From: Chromatiales bacterium
GTDB taxonomy: Bacteria; Pseudomonadota; Gammaproteobacteria; Steroidobacterales; GCA-2729495
Length of the DNA: 64,000 nucleotides
Assembly (NCBI GenBank): GCA_020351875.1
Contig: CP070671.1
Location: 1,346,334-1,410,333, forward strand
Direction of reading: 5' to 3'
Position 1 is the stretch's first letter, and each line of letters opens with the position of its first letter. This document shows positions 1 to 7,078 of this stretch, piece after piece. A model generated the notes under the pieces. It saw nothing but the letters and a program-made list of their open reading frames with translations. It searched no databases and was not told where the DNA came from. Position numbers and translations under genes: made by a program.

Positions 1-2
1 AG

Positions 3-158
3 TTTGCTGTCGTCAGTCCAGGCGAAGTTGGCCTAGAGTGTGGCTATTACGATGAAACCGATGATCCCATAACTGCCAGGTATATGGAGGTCACAGAATC
101 AGAAGCTGCGCAGTGTGCTGAGCAAATCGTGCAACGTTGCGAGCAACTTGGATTGTAG
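3..158 (+). CDS. Hypothetical protein, C-terminal 51 residues only
   Basis: An open frame enters the window from the left and stops with TAG at 156-158, giving an acidic tail that ends EQLGL. It contains ITARYMEVTESEAAQC and two further cysteines. I do not recognise the family. The frame is supported because it is open from the window edge and a terminator follows 25 bases after the stop. Confidence 0.6.
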   Translation, partial: FAVVSPGEVGLECGYYDETDDPITARYMEVTESEAAQCAEQIVQRCEQLGL

Positions 159-183
159 GCTCCTTTCAGCATCTCAATGCAAC

Positions 184-213
184 CAAGAAACCCGCTTCGG
201 AGGGTTTCTTTTT
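184..213 (+). terminator. Rho-independent terminator
   Basis: AAGAAACCC pairs with GGGTTTCTT around a short GCTTCGGA loop and runs into a T tract. It sits just downstream of the partial gene ending at 158. A near copy lies at 2672-2706. Confidence 0.75.
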
Positions 214-227
214 GCTTCTATGCAAGG

Positions 228-251
228 GTCCGCTTCTGGCCGAAAGCGGAC
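228..251. repeat. Dispersed palindromic repeat, full copy
   Basis: GTCCGCTT at the left pairs with AAGCGGAC at the right around CTGGCCGA. It is preceded by TGCAAGG, as in the copies near 1503 and 2719. This is the clearest left-end member of a family found about ten times in the window. Confidence 0.8.
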
Positions 252-295
252 ATTAATGTGCCATGACCGGGGAATGAGGGTAGCGCAACAATAGA

Positions 296-664
296 GTGGA
301 TACAGCCGCGAGAGTGTATGTTGTGCTCGTAGGCATAATCGGATATCTGTTTGGGCAGCTGTTTTTCGGCTCATTCAGCTTAGTGGCCACCTTAACTGGT
401 CTGAGTGGCATCTTTGCCGCGAGACTATGGCAACGTGGTTGGCGGCTGCATCGGAACATTGCTTTAGGCGTAGCCGTGTTATCGATGATCGCTCTCGGCG
501 GCTTTCTTTTCGAGACCTACAAGTACTATCGCTACTTAGATAGCCCAGGAAATGATTTCGCGTGGGAGCTTCGCGCTCCCTATTTGGTGGCGGTTCTCTG
601 GTTGGCTATCGATTCATCCCGCAGGCTAATTACCCCAATCGAAGCAAATTCGGCCCCGGATTAA
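296..664 (+). CDS. Small integral membrane protein, unknown
   Basis: A 122-residue protein with a GTG start. An in-frame ATG at 263 runs into a stop at 275, so it cannot be used. Hydrophobic stretches near residues 8-45, 55-73 and 93-104 suggest three or four membrane segments, with basic residues (RLWQRGWRLHR) between the first two. I do not recognise a family. It lies between palindromic repeats at 228 and 675 in the low-GC left end. Confidence 0.5.
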   Translation: MDTAARVYVVLVGIIGYLFGQLFFGSFSLVATLTGLSGIFAARLWQRGWRLHRNIALGVAVLSMIALGGFLFETYKYYRYLDSPGNDFAWELRAPYLVAVLWLAIDSSRRLITPIEANSAPD

Positions 665-674
665 TTTGATGGCC

Positions 675-699
675 AATGTCCGCTTCTGGCGGTATGGAC
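675..699. repeat. Dispersed palindromic repeat, degenerate copy
   Basis: The left arm AATGTCCGCTTCTGGC matches the family. The right arm has decayed to GGTATGGAC. It lies 11 bases after the stop of the membrane protein gene. Confidence 0.6.
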
Positions 700-825
700 T
701 TCCCGCAATATCGTGGACACGCCAAGGCCCCATTTTGAGGCGCCCTGAACCGGCTTGTCGGCAGGTCGTCAAACGCGCTAGATTGGGTCACGAGCCGACT
801 ATTGAGTACAAACAGGGAAATCATT

Positions 826-1326
826 ATGGCTGCTTCAGATAACGCCAAAGAAGGAAAAACAGTTCTGCAGGCGGTTGCCGCCTCGGCGATAAAAGATATT
901 GAGGCCATTACGGCGAATCATAAAAACGAAATTGTCGCGCTGAGGAATACGCTGACAGCAGCGGTGAAACAGGCTTCTCTCGAGGTAGAAATTCTCAAAA
1001 AGCTGACCAAACAAGTGTCGAAAGATGCAAAAAAGATCCTGCAACGCGCTGTCAGGGACGCCGAAAAACTGGTGGCGAAAGCCGCAAGCGATGCTGAAAA
1101 GCTTAAGCTGCAGGCAGCCGGAAGGCCTGTGCCCAAGAAAAAGCTGAAGAAGAAAGCGGCGAAAAAGAAAACCGGTAAGAAGAGGGCTGCAAAGAAAAAG
1201 GTTGCCCCAAAGAAGAAGGTTGCCAGGAAAAAAGCTGCTAAGAACAAGACTGCGGGCAAGAAAAAGGTAGCCAGAAAGAAGGCGCCGAAGAAAAAAGTGG
1301 CCAGGAACAAGGCGAAGAAGAAATAA
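826..1326 (+). CDS. Lysine/alanine-rich histone H1-like protein
   Basis: A 166-residue protein, probably DNA-binding. Residues 1-95 are a predicted helical, coiled-coil-like region rich in Ala, Lys and Glu. From about residue 100 to the end there are repeated KKKAAKKK/KKKVARKK blocks, as in bacterial histone H1-like proteins and the AlgP and PhaF tails. I chose the ATG at 826 because AGGGAA lies 7 bases upstream; a TTG at 802 would add 8 residues. Membership in the H1-like class rests on composition only. Such tails also occur in PHA-granule proteins, but no pha genes are nearby. Confidence 0.7.
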   Translation: MAASDNAKEGKTVLQAVAASAIKDIEAITANHKNEIVALRNTLTAAVKQASLEVEILKKLTKQVSKDAKKILQRAVRDAEKLVAKAASDAEKLKLQAAGRPVPKKKLKKKAAKKKTGKKRAAKKKVAPKKKVARKKAAKNKTAGKKKVARKKAPKKKVARNKAKKK

Positions 1327-1390
1327 GCCTGCAGCTGGGCTCGACAATGTCCCGGGCGACGGTCTCGATAGGGGGGGTTCTTGCCTGCTG

Positions 1391-1475
1391 AATGTCCGTA
1401 TATGGACTCCTCCCCCGTTTGCAAGCTTGCTGACTGACGACGGTTAGGCACGACTGCGTACGTATATCCGGCCTC
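1391..1475. repeat. 85-bp repeat, copy 1
   Basis: It matches 3312-3396 with three substitutions by eye. It begins with a small palindrome (GTCCGTATATGGAC) and contains the 10-base palindrome GCAAGCTTGC. It starts 65 bases after the stop of the histone-like gene. Confidence 0.9.
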
Positions 1476-1502
1476 GCGGGACTTCATCGCTGCATTGCAA
1501 AG

Positions 1503-1530
1503 GTCCGCTAATGGCCGTTAGCTGCCGTTC
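1503..1530. repeat. Dispersed palindromic repeat, variant
   Basis: GTCCGCTAATGGCCGTTAGC followed by TGCCGTTC. The GCTAA/TTAGC arms keep the palindrome although the sequence differs from the commonest form. It is preceded by TGCAAAG, as in other copies. Confidence 0.65.
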
Positions 1531-1573
1531 AGAACCCTCCAAAGCGGGGCCCGATGCTGCAGCGCAAATGAGG

Positions 1574-1599
1574 GACTGCTTCCGACCCAAAGCGGACAT
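1574..1599. repeat. Dispersed palindromic repeat, inverted copy
   Basis: It ends in CCCAAAGCGGACAT and starts GACTGCTTCCG. It is the reverse-complement orientation of the copy at 4002. Confidence 0.65.
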
Positions 1600-2018
1600 C
1601 GGCTGCCGTTTCACATAATGCTGCGCGACATCATTGCGTGTTCTTCAGCGCCTGTCTGAGCAGATGGACGCAAGTCGCTGACACGGGGCTCGCACATGAT
1701 GGTCTTTTGCATAGGTTTGCATGAGCGCAACAAACAGCGTAATACAACCGTTACCGACCAATCCCGATGACGCAATCTCAGGACGGGTCGTCCGACCACC
1801 GGAAAGTGGGAAGAGCGCGATCAGCGTCGCAAGAAGGGGTTCCTGCGAGCGGCTAACTCGTCCGTCTCTCAGCACGCTTGCCGTGCCGATAGCGGTCGAG
1901 CGGTCTGTTCGCTGCGGACTTGATGAAGGGTCGCGATACCGGTCCCGTGGGCCGGGCTGGACGCGTAAAAAAGCTTCCAGCTCGACCTGCAGGGGCAATT
2001 CACTGGGGGAAAGTAATC

Positions 2019-2654
2019 ATGAAGAAATTGACTGCCTGGGGGGCGCTCAGCGTCGTTGTGATGTTGCTGGGCCAGCTGCCTGCACACGCGAACGCGGTGT
2101 CGTTCAACCCGCAACTTCACCTGTCATCGTCGTCCACCTTTGACCCAGCGACAAGCACGGTCGGCACCTTTGCTACTAACGTACCGTTCGACGTCTACGT
2201 CATCGCCGACAACTTTACCGATACCACCGGACTCAGTGGCTTCGAATTCAGTCTGGGGGGGGTGCCCGCGGAATTCTTTTTATTGAGTACTGTGTTGCCC
2301 GCGGGTGCTGTGAATTTTGGCAGCGTCTACAACTTCCTTGTTGGGTTGTCAGCGCCCATCGCTAACACTGGGCCGGTGGTTTTGGCCACACTGACGTTTT
2401 TGCCTATTGCTCCTCTAAATGATGTGCTGTTGACTCTGGGACCAGCAACCCCCAGTAGTTTCGGCGGTTCTGCCCCCGGATATGCAGCGGGCAACCCTGA
2501 AAATTTGATTCCATTTAACTTCACCAGTGACTTGCTGCTGAATCAGGTGTCTGAGCCCACGCCACCGGGTGCACCCGTGCCAGTTCCCGCCGCGGTCTGG
2601 CTTTTTGGATCGGCGCTGGGCTTGCTGGGGTGGCTGCGTCGCAAGCAGGCGTAG
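2019..2654 (+). CDS. VPLPA-type PEP-CTERM sorted surface protein
   Basis: A 211-residue exported protein. Residues 1-24 are a signal peptide ending AHA-NA. The middle region (about 27-180) is Ser/Thr/Gly-rich and beta-strand-like, resembling cohesin-type domains of sorted proteins. The C terminus has VPVPAAVWLFGS, a hydrophobic helix and the basic tail RRKQA, the tripartite signal for exosortase. From family knowledge, VPLPA variants are processed by a dedicated exosortase and anchored or released at the surface. The ATG at 2019 is preceded by GGGGGAAAG. No exosortase gene is in the window. A terminator follows at 2672. Confidence 0.88.
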   Translation: MKKLTAWGALSVVVMLLGQLPAHANAVSFNPQLHLSSSSTFDPATSTVGTFATNVPFDVYVIADNFTDTTGLSGFEFSLGGVPAEFFLLSTVLPAGAVNFGSVYNFLVGLSAPIANTGPVVLATLTFLPIAPLNDVLLTLGPATPSSFGGSAPGYAAGNPENLIPFNFTSDLLLNQVSEPTPPGAPVPVPAAVWLFGSALGLLGWLRRKQA

Positions 2655-2671
2655 CTAGGCACGACATAGCG

Positions 2672-2706
2672 AAAAAAGAACCCGCTTCGGCGGGTTTCTT
2701 TTTTGC
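2672..2706 (+). terminator. Rho-independent terminator
   Basis: GAACCCGC, loop TTCG, GCGGGTTTC, then a T tract. It lies 18 bases after the VPLPA-CTERM stop. The terminator and the palindrome that follows it are nearly identical to 184-251. Confidence 0.85.
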
Positions 2707-2718
2707 TGCTATGCAAGG

Positions 2719-2746
2719 GTCCGCTTCTGGCCGAAAGCAGCCGTTC
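2719..2746. repeat. Dispersed palindromic repeat
   Basis: GTCCGCTTCTGGCCGAAAGC matches the copy at 228, but the right arm diverges to AGCCGTTC. The same GCAGCCGTTC ending occurs at 4020. Confidence 0.75.
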
Positions 2747-2839
2747 AGACCCCGTCAGGGCAAAGGCTCTGCCCAAGAGCCGCTAGCGACGTTATGCTGG
2801 TTGTCTCCATGCATAGCTAGCACAGCTGGGTTAGTGACT

Positions 2840-3250
2840 ATGGACAATCAAATTCCATTCAACGAAGCAATGTTTACCCTCGCCAGCGGCTGGCAGACTG
2901 CTTGGCTCTACTGGATGTCGTTTGCGATTACGGTCACGCCGCTGGTGCTGATTTTTTCAAAGGCTACGCGTCTTGATGCGGTTATCGTATTTCTGACGAA
3001 TCTCGCTATGTTCGCCGGCATGAGCTGGGTATATGACCAGATGGGCTACGTCCGACTCCTGGGCATCGTGCATGTCATTCTGTGGACGCCGCTTTTGATT
3101 TATCTCTTTCTACGCGCCAAGAACGGCGAAATGCCGTTGCCCTGCCGGCTGGCCATGTGGATGTTTGCAGCGACACTGGCAGTGTCTTTGGTATTCGATT
3201 ACACGGATGTCGTTCGCTACTTGTTGGGTGAGCGCGATAGTATGATCTAG
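2840..3250 (+). CDS. Four-helix membrane protein, unknown
   Basis: A 136-residue hydrophobic protein with about four membrane segments (near residues 20-40, 47-65, 70-92 and 103-122). I chose the ATG at 2840. The frame extends upstream to 2630, but that would run through the terminator and the palindromic repeat. I do not recognise a family, and no enzymatic motif is visible. It is alone on its strand. Confidence 0.6.
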   Translation: MDNQIPFNEAMFTLASGWQTAWLYWMSFAITVTPLVLIFSKATRLDAVIVFLTNLAMFAGMSWVYDQMGYVRLLGIVHVILWTPLLIYLFLRAKNGEMPLPCRLAMWMFAATLAVSLVFDYTDVVRYLLGERDSMI

Positions 3251-3300
3251 TTGCCAGCAGATATTTCCCAAGTCCACATGCTTCTTGACAAGTAAAGGCA

Positions 3301-3320
3301 GCGGACACCTGAATGTCCGC
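3301..3320. repeat. Short palindrome abutting the 85-bp repeat
   Basis: GCGGACA and TGTCCGC form an inverted pair around CCTGAA. The right arm overlaps the start of the 85-bp repeat. Confidence 0.55.
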
Positions 3321-3396
3321 ATATGGACTCCTCCCCGGTTTGCAAGCTTGCTGACTGACGACGGTTAGGTACGACTGCGTACGTATATCCGGCCTC
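3312..3396. repeat. 85-bp repeat, copy 2
   Basis: A near-identical copy of 1391-1475. It begins 62 bases after the stop of the preceding gene, almost the same offset as copy 1. Confidence 0.9.
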
Positions 3397-3473
3397 TGTA
3401 GTTCGCATACGTTGATGCCGGGCCTTAATGGGCTATCCGCGCGCCAGCTCCCAATCGCTTTTCCGGACTCGAA

Positions 3474-3486
3474 GTCCGCGGACATT
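3474..3486. repeat. Short palindromic repeat remnant
   Basis: GTCCGCGGACATT: the two arms of the palindromic family with the loop lost. Confidence 0.5.
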
Positions 3487-3493
3487 CACAGGA

Positions 3494-3522
3494 CAAGAAA
3501 AACCCGGCGCGAGGCCGGGTTT
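3494..3522 (-). terminator. Terminator of the Flp pilin gene
   Basis: Read on the minus strand, AAACCCGGC, loop CTCGC, GCCGGGTTT, then a T-rich run. It lies about 25 bases after the pilin stop. Confidence 0.8.
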
Positions 3523-3547
3523 AAGCATGAAGCATTAGCAATACCCG

Positions 3548-3730
3548 TTACGGTGCGGGGGTATTGTTGTTGATCTCCCCGGTGATGAACGTGATCACGT
3601 TGTCCACCGCCGTACCGAGATCAACGAACGCCAGCACAACGGCAGCGCCGACCAGGCCACCAGCGATGGCGTATTCCACCGTCGTCAGGCCTTCTTGTTC
3701 CCAGAGGAACTCCATTAAAGCTTGTTTCAT
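3548..3730 (-). CDS. Flp/Fap-type pilin
   Basis: A 60-residue Flp-family type IVb pilin. It has a short basic N terminus and then GLTTVEYAIAGGL, carrying the conserved Glu and Tyr after the prepilin cleavage Gly, followed by a hydrophobic helix to about residue 40. Flp pilins are processed by a TadV-type peptidase and assembled by the Tad machinery. No tad or cpa gene is in this window, so this is an orphan or remote pilin gene. AGAGGT precedes the ATG, and its own terminator follows. Confidence 0.9.
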   Translation of the reverse strand: MKQALMEFLWEQEGLTTVEYAIAGGLVGAAVVLAFVDLGTAVDNVITFITGEINNNTPAP

Positions 3731-4057
3731 TGGTATCTACCTCTGTGAATGACCAAGTAGCTACAGACGGGCTTCCAGCCCTTGCGTCATCCAGGTAGAT
3801 TCCCAGTGACCTTGGCGAAACATTAGTGGAGCAATACTTCGGCTGCATGCAGATTGATGCGATAAGCCTGAAGGATAGTGCAGCGCCATGTGAGCCAACT
3901 ACACGCTTAAGTTCAATTCACTGCAGGTACGGGGCATTTGCCGGGTCGTAGTGGACCCGCTAGTGAGCTATTTCTGGTGCGATTTTTTTGGTTTTTCGAG
4001 CGTCCGCTTTGGGTCGGAAGCAGCCGTTCGACGCGGTTGCAGCATTCTATCTGACGC
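3731..4057. other. Intergenic region upstream of the Flp pilin
   Basis: These 327 bases presumably hold the pilin promoter, since minus-strand transcription enters from the right. A palindromic repeat lies at 4002-4029. I see no gene. Confidence 0.5.
4002..4029. repeat. Dispersed palindromic repeat
   Basis: GTCCGCTTTGGGTCGGAAGC followed by AGCCGTTC, the rightmost member of the left-end group. Confidence 0.7.
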
Positions 4058-5779
4058 CTAGAGCCTGACCTCGTCCAGGATCTCCACGTCCACCAGCTTC
4101 CACGCGCCGTCGATGGGCTGCAGTGTCAGGTCGGCCTGGTATTCGTTGCGCCGTTCGTGGATGTGGCCCCAGTGTCCGACAGCTGCGCGCACCTGCCAGG
4201 TGGCCCGGGCCTGGATACCCTGGTCCTCCGCCGGCTCGGCCTCCAGTTCCACGAGTTCGACGTCCTTTACCCGCGCGCTCGCACCGCCCTGGCTTGCCAG
4301 CACCAGGCCGCGGCGCATCTCCAGGTAAACGTCGCGCAACAGCTCGCCGTCGACGCTGCGTTCGAGCACGTCGTAAACGTCGCTCTCCGCGCGGAAGTCG
4401 AACGCGCGGTAGACATTGGTCAGCACGCCGGTGATAACTGACCGCGTCGCGTCATCTTTCAGCCGCACCTGGGCACCCAGCCACCAGCCGCCCATCGTGA
4501 CCGCGATACCGACACCGGTCAGGATGCCGATGCCGGCGAGTTGGTTCGTCGGTGCCATCGCCGAGCGCACGAACCACAACATCAGCAATGCGCTAATCAA
4601 TAGCAGCCCCCAACGGCCGTAGTAGAGGAACTGCGCGACGGCGCTTGGCGGTGAGGTGACTTCTGCGAGCTGCGGCATCACCGGGATACGAATGAAGTTC
4701 TGCCATTCCAGCAGGTCGTAATCGGGCTCCAGGAACTGCGGCAGTGGCCCGGTTGGGTCCACCGCCGACACCGGCACCATCTGTGTCCGTTCGTCCCACA
4801 GGTCCCAGCGCATCGTCGCTTTATCCGGGAAAGACTCGTGCGGGTAGATGAACTTCACGCCCATGATCGCGGCGTTTACGTCCAATTCTTCCGGCGGATC
4901 GATCACGCGGCTGGTGCGCAATGTGCGCTCCAGGAAATCCGCGCGCACCATGGCCGGCTCGGCCGGCTTGCCGTCGATCGTCACCGGGTGATGCTGGCTC
5001 AGGAAGTCGATGATCTTCTGGCGCACGTCCGCCTGCATCTCCACCGGGATGGTGTTGCGGCCTTCCAGCCCTAGGTCCACGTAGCGCTGGATGTCCTTCG
5101 GCCGGACGATGATTTCCTTGCGCACCTCGTAGGGTTCCACGTAGATGAAGCCCGTCATCGGCGCGTAGTACTGGCGGCGCAGCGCGCGGGTCTCGAAGGC
5201 GCTGTACCACGGGTCGCCCCAGTCGAGCTTCAGCACCTGGCTCGCGGTCATGTAGCGGAAGTCGTTCACCGCGATGCCTTCGTGGTACACCACGAAGCCG
5301 ACAGACGCTGCGGCTGGCAGCGCCAGGCCGAACTCGATTTGCGCCGGCGGCTCGTCCAGCATCCACAGGAAGGTGGCATTGATGACGATCTCCGGCTCCT
5401 CGCCGGGCGGCAGGGGTTCACCGGTGATCTCGTCCCGCCGCACGCGGTCGGCCGGACCAATGCGCAGCAGCTCCCCGTCCAGCGCGTTGCCACCCGCGAA
5501 GATCACGAACTCGCTGTCGAGAAAACGCGCGATGCGCGCAGCCATCGGTTCCGCGTCGAAGCCCAGCTTCTGGTGGATGTCGTCCGGCAGCAGGCTGCGA
5601 AAGGCGCCGAGATCCGCGAGCCCGATTTCCAGTTCCAGGCGTACCGACGTTTTCTCGACATAGAGCTCTGCAATGGTCGACGCGAACATCGCCTGCGTGC
5701 GGATGATGGCGTCGCCCGAAGCGGCCAGCGGCAGGAGGCCCACGATCAGCAGGGGCAGGATCTTTGTCTTATAGGTCAT
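4058..5779 (-). CDS. Exported membrane protein, unknown, next to an ABC exporter
   Basis: A 573-residue protein. Residues 1-22 look like a signal peptide. About 23-385 form a soluble, presumably periplasmic region with repeated proline-rich turns. Two membrane helices lie near 389-406 and 414-436, and a C-terminal domain of about 135 residues is rich in short strands. I do not recognise it, although the tail could be NTF2-like. It follows the ABC ATPase and permease genes on the same strand, separated by a 117-base gap holding a MITE-like palindrome. A role alongside that exporter is only an inference from position. Confidence 0.75.
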   Translation of the reverse strand: MTYKTKILPLLIVGLLPLAASGDAIIRTQAMFASTIAELYVEKTSVRLELEIGLADLGAFRSLLPDDIHQKLGFDAEPMAARIARFLDSEFVIFAGGNALDGELLRIGPADRVRRDEITGEPLPPGEEPEIVINATFLWMLDEPPAQIEFGLALPAAASVGFVVYHEGIAVNDFRYMTASQVLKLDWGDPWYSAFETRALRRQYYAPMTGFIYVEPYEVRKEIIVRPKDIQRYVDLGLEGRNTIPVEMQADVRQKIIDFLSQHHPVTIDGKPAEPAMVRADFLERTLRTSRVIDPPEELDVNAAIMGVKFIYPHESFPDKATMRWDLWDERTQMVPVSAVDPTGPLPQFLEPDYDLLEWQNFIRIPVMPQLAEVTSPPSAVAQFLYYGRWGLLLISALLMLWFVRSAMAPTNQLAGIGILTGVGIAVTMGGWWLGAQVRLKDDATRSVITGVLTNVYRAFDFRAESDVYDVLERSVDGELLRDVYLEMRRGLVLASQGGASARVKDVELVELEAEPAEDQGIQARATWQVRAAVGHWGHIHERRNEYQADLTLQPIDGAWKLVDVEILDEVRL

Positions 5780-5815
5780 CGGCTCCAGGCAACGTTGGTG
5801 ATTCGTCCTAGCAAC

Positions 5816-5891
5816 GGGGACAGTTTACTTATCTCCCCCGCAGAGCAGGCTTTGACGTTCCGACTTTACGGGAGATAAGTAAACTGTCCCC
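5816..5891. mobile_element. MITE-like palindromic element A
   Basis: A perfect 22-bp inverted repeat: GGGGACAGTTTACTTATCTCC-C at 5816-5837 and its complement at 5870-5891, around a 32-bp loop. Similar GGGGACAG-type ends are, to my recollection, found with REP-associated (Y1) transposases. No transposase is present here. It sits between the ABC permease and the 573-residue protein gene. Confidence 0.85.
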
Positions 5892-5896
5892 GGAAG

Positions 5897-7078
5897 TCAG
5901 GCCAGCAGGATCCAGCGGAACAGTTCGTCGCCCCAGGCCGTGGCGAGCGCCGTCAGCAATCCGGCGAGCATCAGGCTCGCGACCAGCACCAGCAGGATCT
6001 CGGCGCCGAGAATCGCGGCCACGCGGCCCGGCGCGGCGCCGATGCGCGTCATTGTAGTGATTTCGGCGCGCCGCAGGCGGATGGACAGCAGGAAGACCAG
6101 CGCAATCGTGGCCAGCGTTGCCAGGCCCACCAGCGCGACCGCTGCCAGCACGTACTGGCGCACGGTGAATACCGTGGCCAGCAGCTCGTCCATCACGGCC
6201 ACCGGCCGCGCGATGCGGACCGGTGCATCCGGTTCCTGGTAACGGCCTTCCAGCAAGACACCGGACTTCTGGTCGACGGGCACCGTGATGATCGCCGAGG
6301 CCGGGAACGTGGCGATGTCGCCGTGGAAATGAAACTCCCCCAGGTTTTCCGCGGTGATTTCCCGGTACTGCGCCACGGCTGCGTTCGCGACGATGTTTTC
6401 GCCATCGCGTTTCAGCACCGACCCGGATGCTTCCGGCTGGCCGAGGTCTTCGTGGCCGTGACCGATGCCGCCAATGATCCAGGCAGTGCGCATGTCCACG
6501 AACACGGCCTGGTCGTCGGGTGTGCCGGTCGGCGCCAGCACGCCGACCACGTTGAGCCTGATCGGGTAGGTACCCGTCACGTCGAACACGGTTTCCGGCG
6601 CGGTCACAACCCCGTCCCCGGGCCCGGCTTGCAGGGCCTGTGCCGCCGCAGCGCCCAGCACCGCTTCGCCGGAAATCGCCGCCGGCCTGCCGGCCGCAAT
6701 GCGCAGCTGCCGGAAGGTGAAGTAGTCTGGACTGGTGCCGACCACCGGCTGGCCCGCGACCCGGTGGCCGAGGTGCAGCGGTATCGCGGTGGCAAGCCCG
6801 CTCGCAGTGACGTCGGCGGTCACGCCATATTCGAGCGTAGCCGGCGGTTCGCTGTCGAAGTACAACGCACCCAGCACCAGTTCCAGCGGGCTGCCCGGCG
6901 CGCCGAGCAACAACGGCGTTTCAATGGCGCGCGCCCGCAGGCGTTCCGAACTTCTGTCCAGCACCAGCTCCAGCGCCAGCGGCAGGAACAGGATTACGGT
7001 GATGGCGGCAATCAGGATGCCGGTCTTCCAGCGGTTGAACACCAGGTAGCGCCAGGCGAGGTACAGCACGTGGTTCAC
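5897..7078 (-). CDS. ABC transporter permease, FtsX/MacB-like
   Basis: A 393-residue permease. It has an N-terminal membrane helix near residues 20-40, a large periplasmic region (about 45-290) and three C-terminal helices, the FtsX/MacB core topology. GTG/ATG context: its start overlaps the ATPase stop by four bases (7075-7078), so the two are translationally coupled. The substrate cannot be read from sequence; relatives move lipoproteins, lipids, peptides or act mechanically. Confidence 0.85.
   Translation of the reverse strand: MNHVLYLAWRYLVFNRWKTGILIAAITVILFLPLALELVLDRSSERLRARAIETPLLLGAPGSPLELVLGALYFDSEPPATLEYGVTADVTASGLATAIPLHLGHRVAGQPVVGTSPDYFTFRQLRIAAGRPAAISGEAVLGAAAAQALQAGPGDGVVTAPETVFDVTGTYPIRLNVVGVLAPTGTPDDQAVFVDMRTAWIIGGIGHGHEDLGQPEASGSVLKRDGENIVANAAVAQYREITAENLGEFHFHGDIATFPASAIITVPVDQKSGVLLEGRYQEPDAPVRIARPVAVMDELLATVFTVRQYVLAAVALVGLATLATIALVFLLSIRLRRAEITTMTRIGAAPGRVAAILGAEILLVLVASLMLAGLLTALATAWGDELFRWILLA

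Larger units (their letters stand above)
1327..2018. other. Gene-poor stretch with repeats
   Basis: I see no convincing gene in these 692 bases. The stretch holds one copy of an 85-bp repeat and two palindromic repeat copies. A frame from 1721 is open but overlaps the next gene and has no ribosome site. The last 100 bases carry the ribosome site of the VPLPA-CTERM gene. Confidence 0.6.

Noticed and set aside
1391-1475. 85-bp repeat as an integron attC site
   Set aside because: It contains GTTAGGC, but no complementary RYYYAAC lies within about 120 bases on either side, and the palindromes are placed differently.
1721-2143. 140-codon plus-strand frame overlapping the VPLPA-CTERM gene
   Set aside because: It overlaps the signal peptide region of a well supported gene in another frame, has no ribosome site, and its residues look like a random GC-rich frame.
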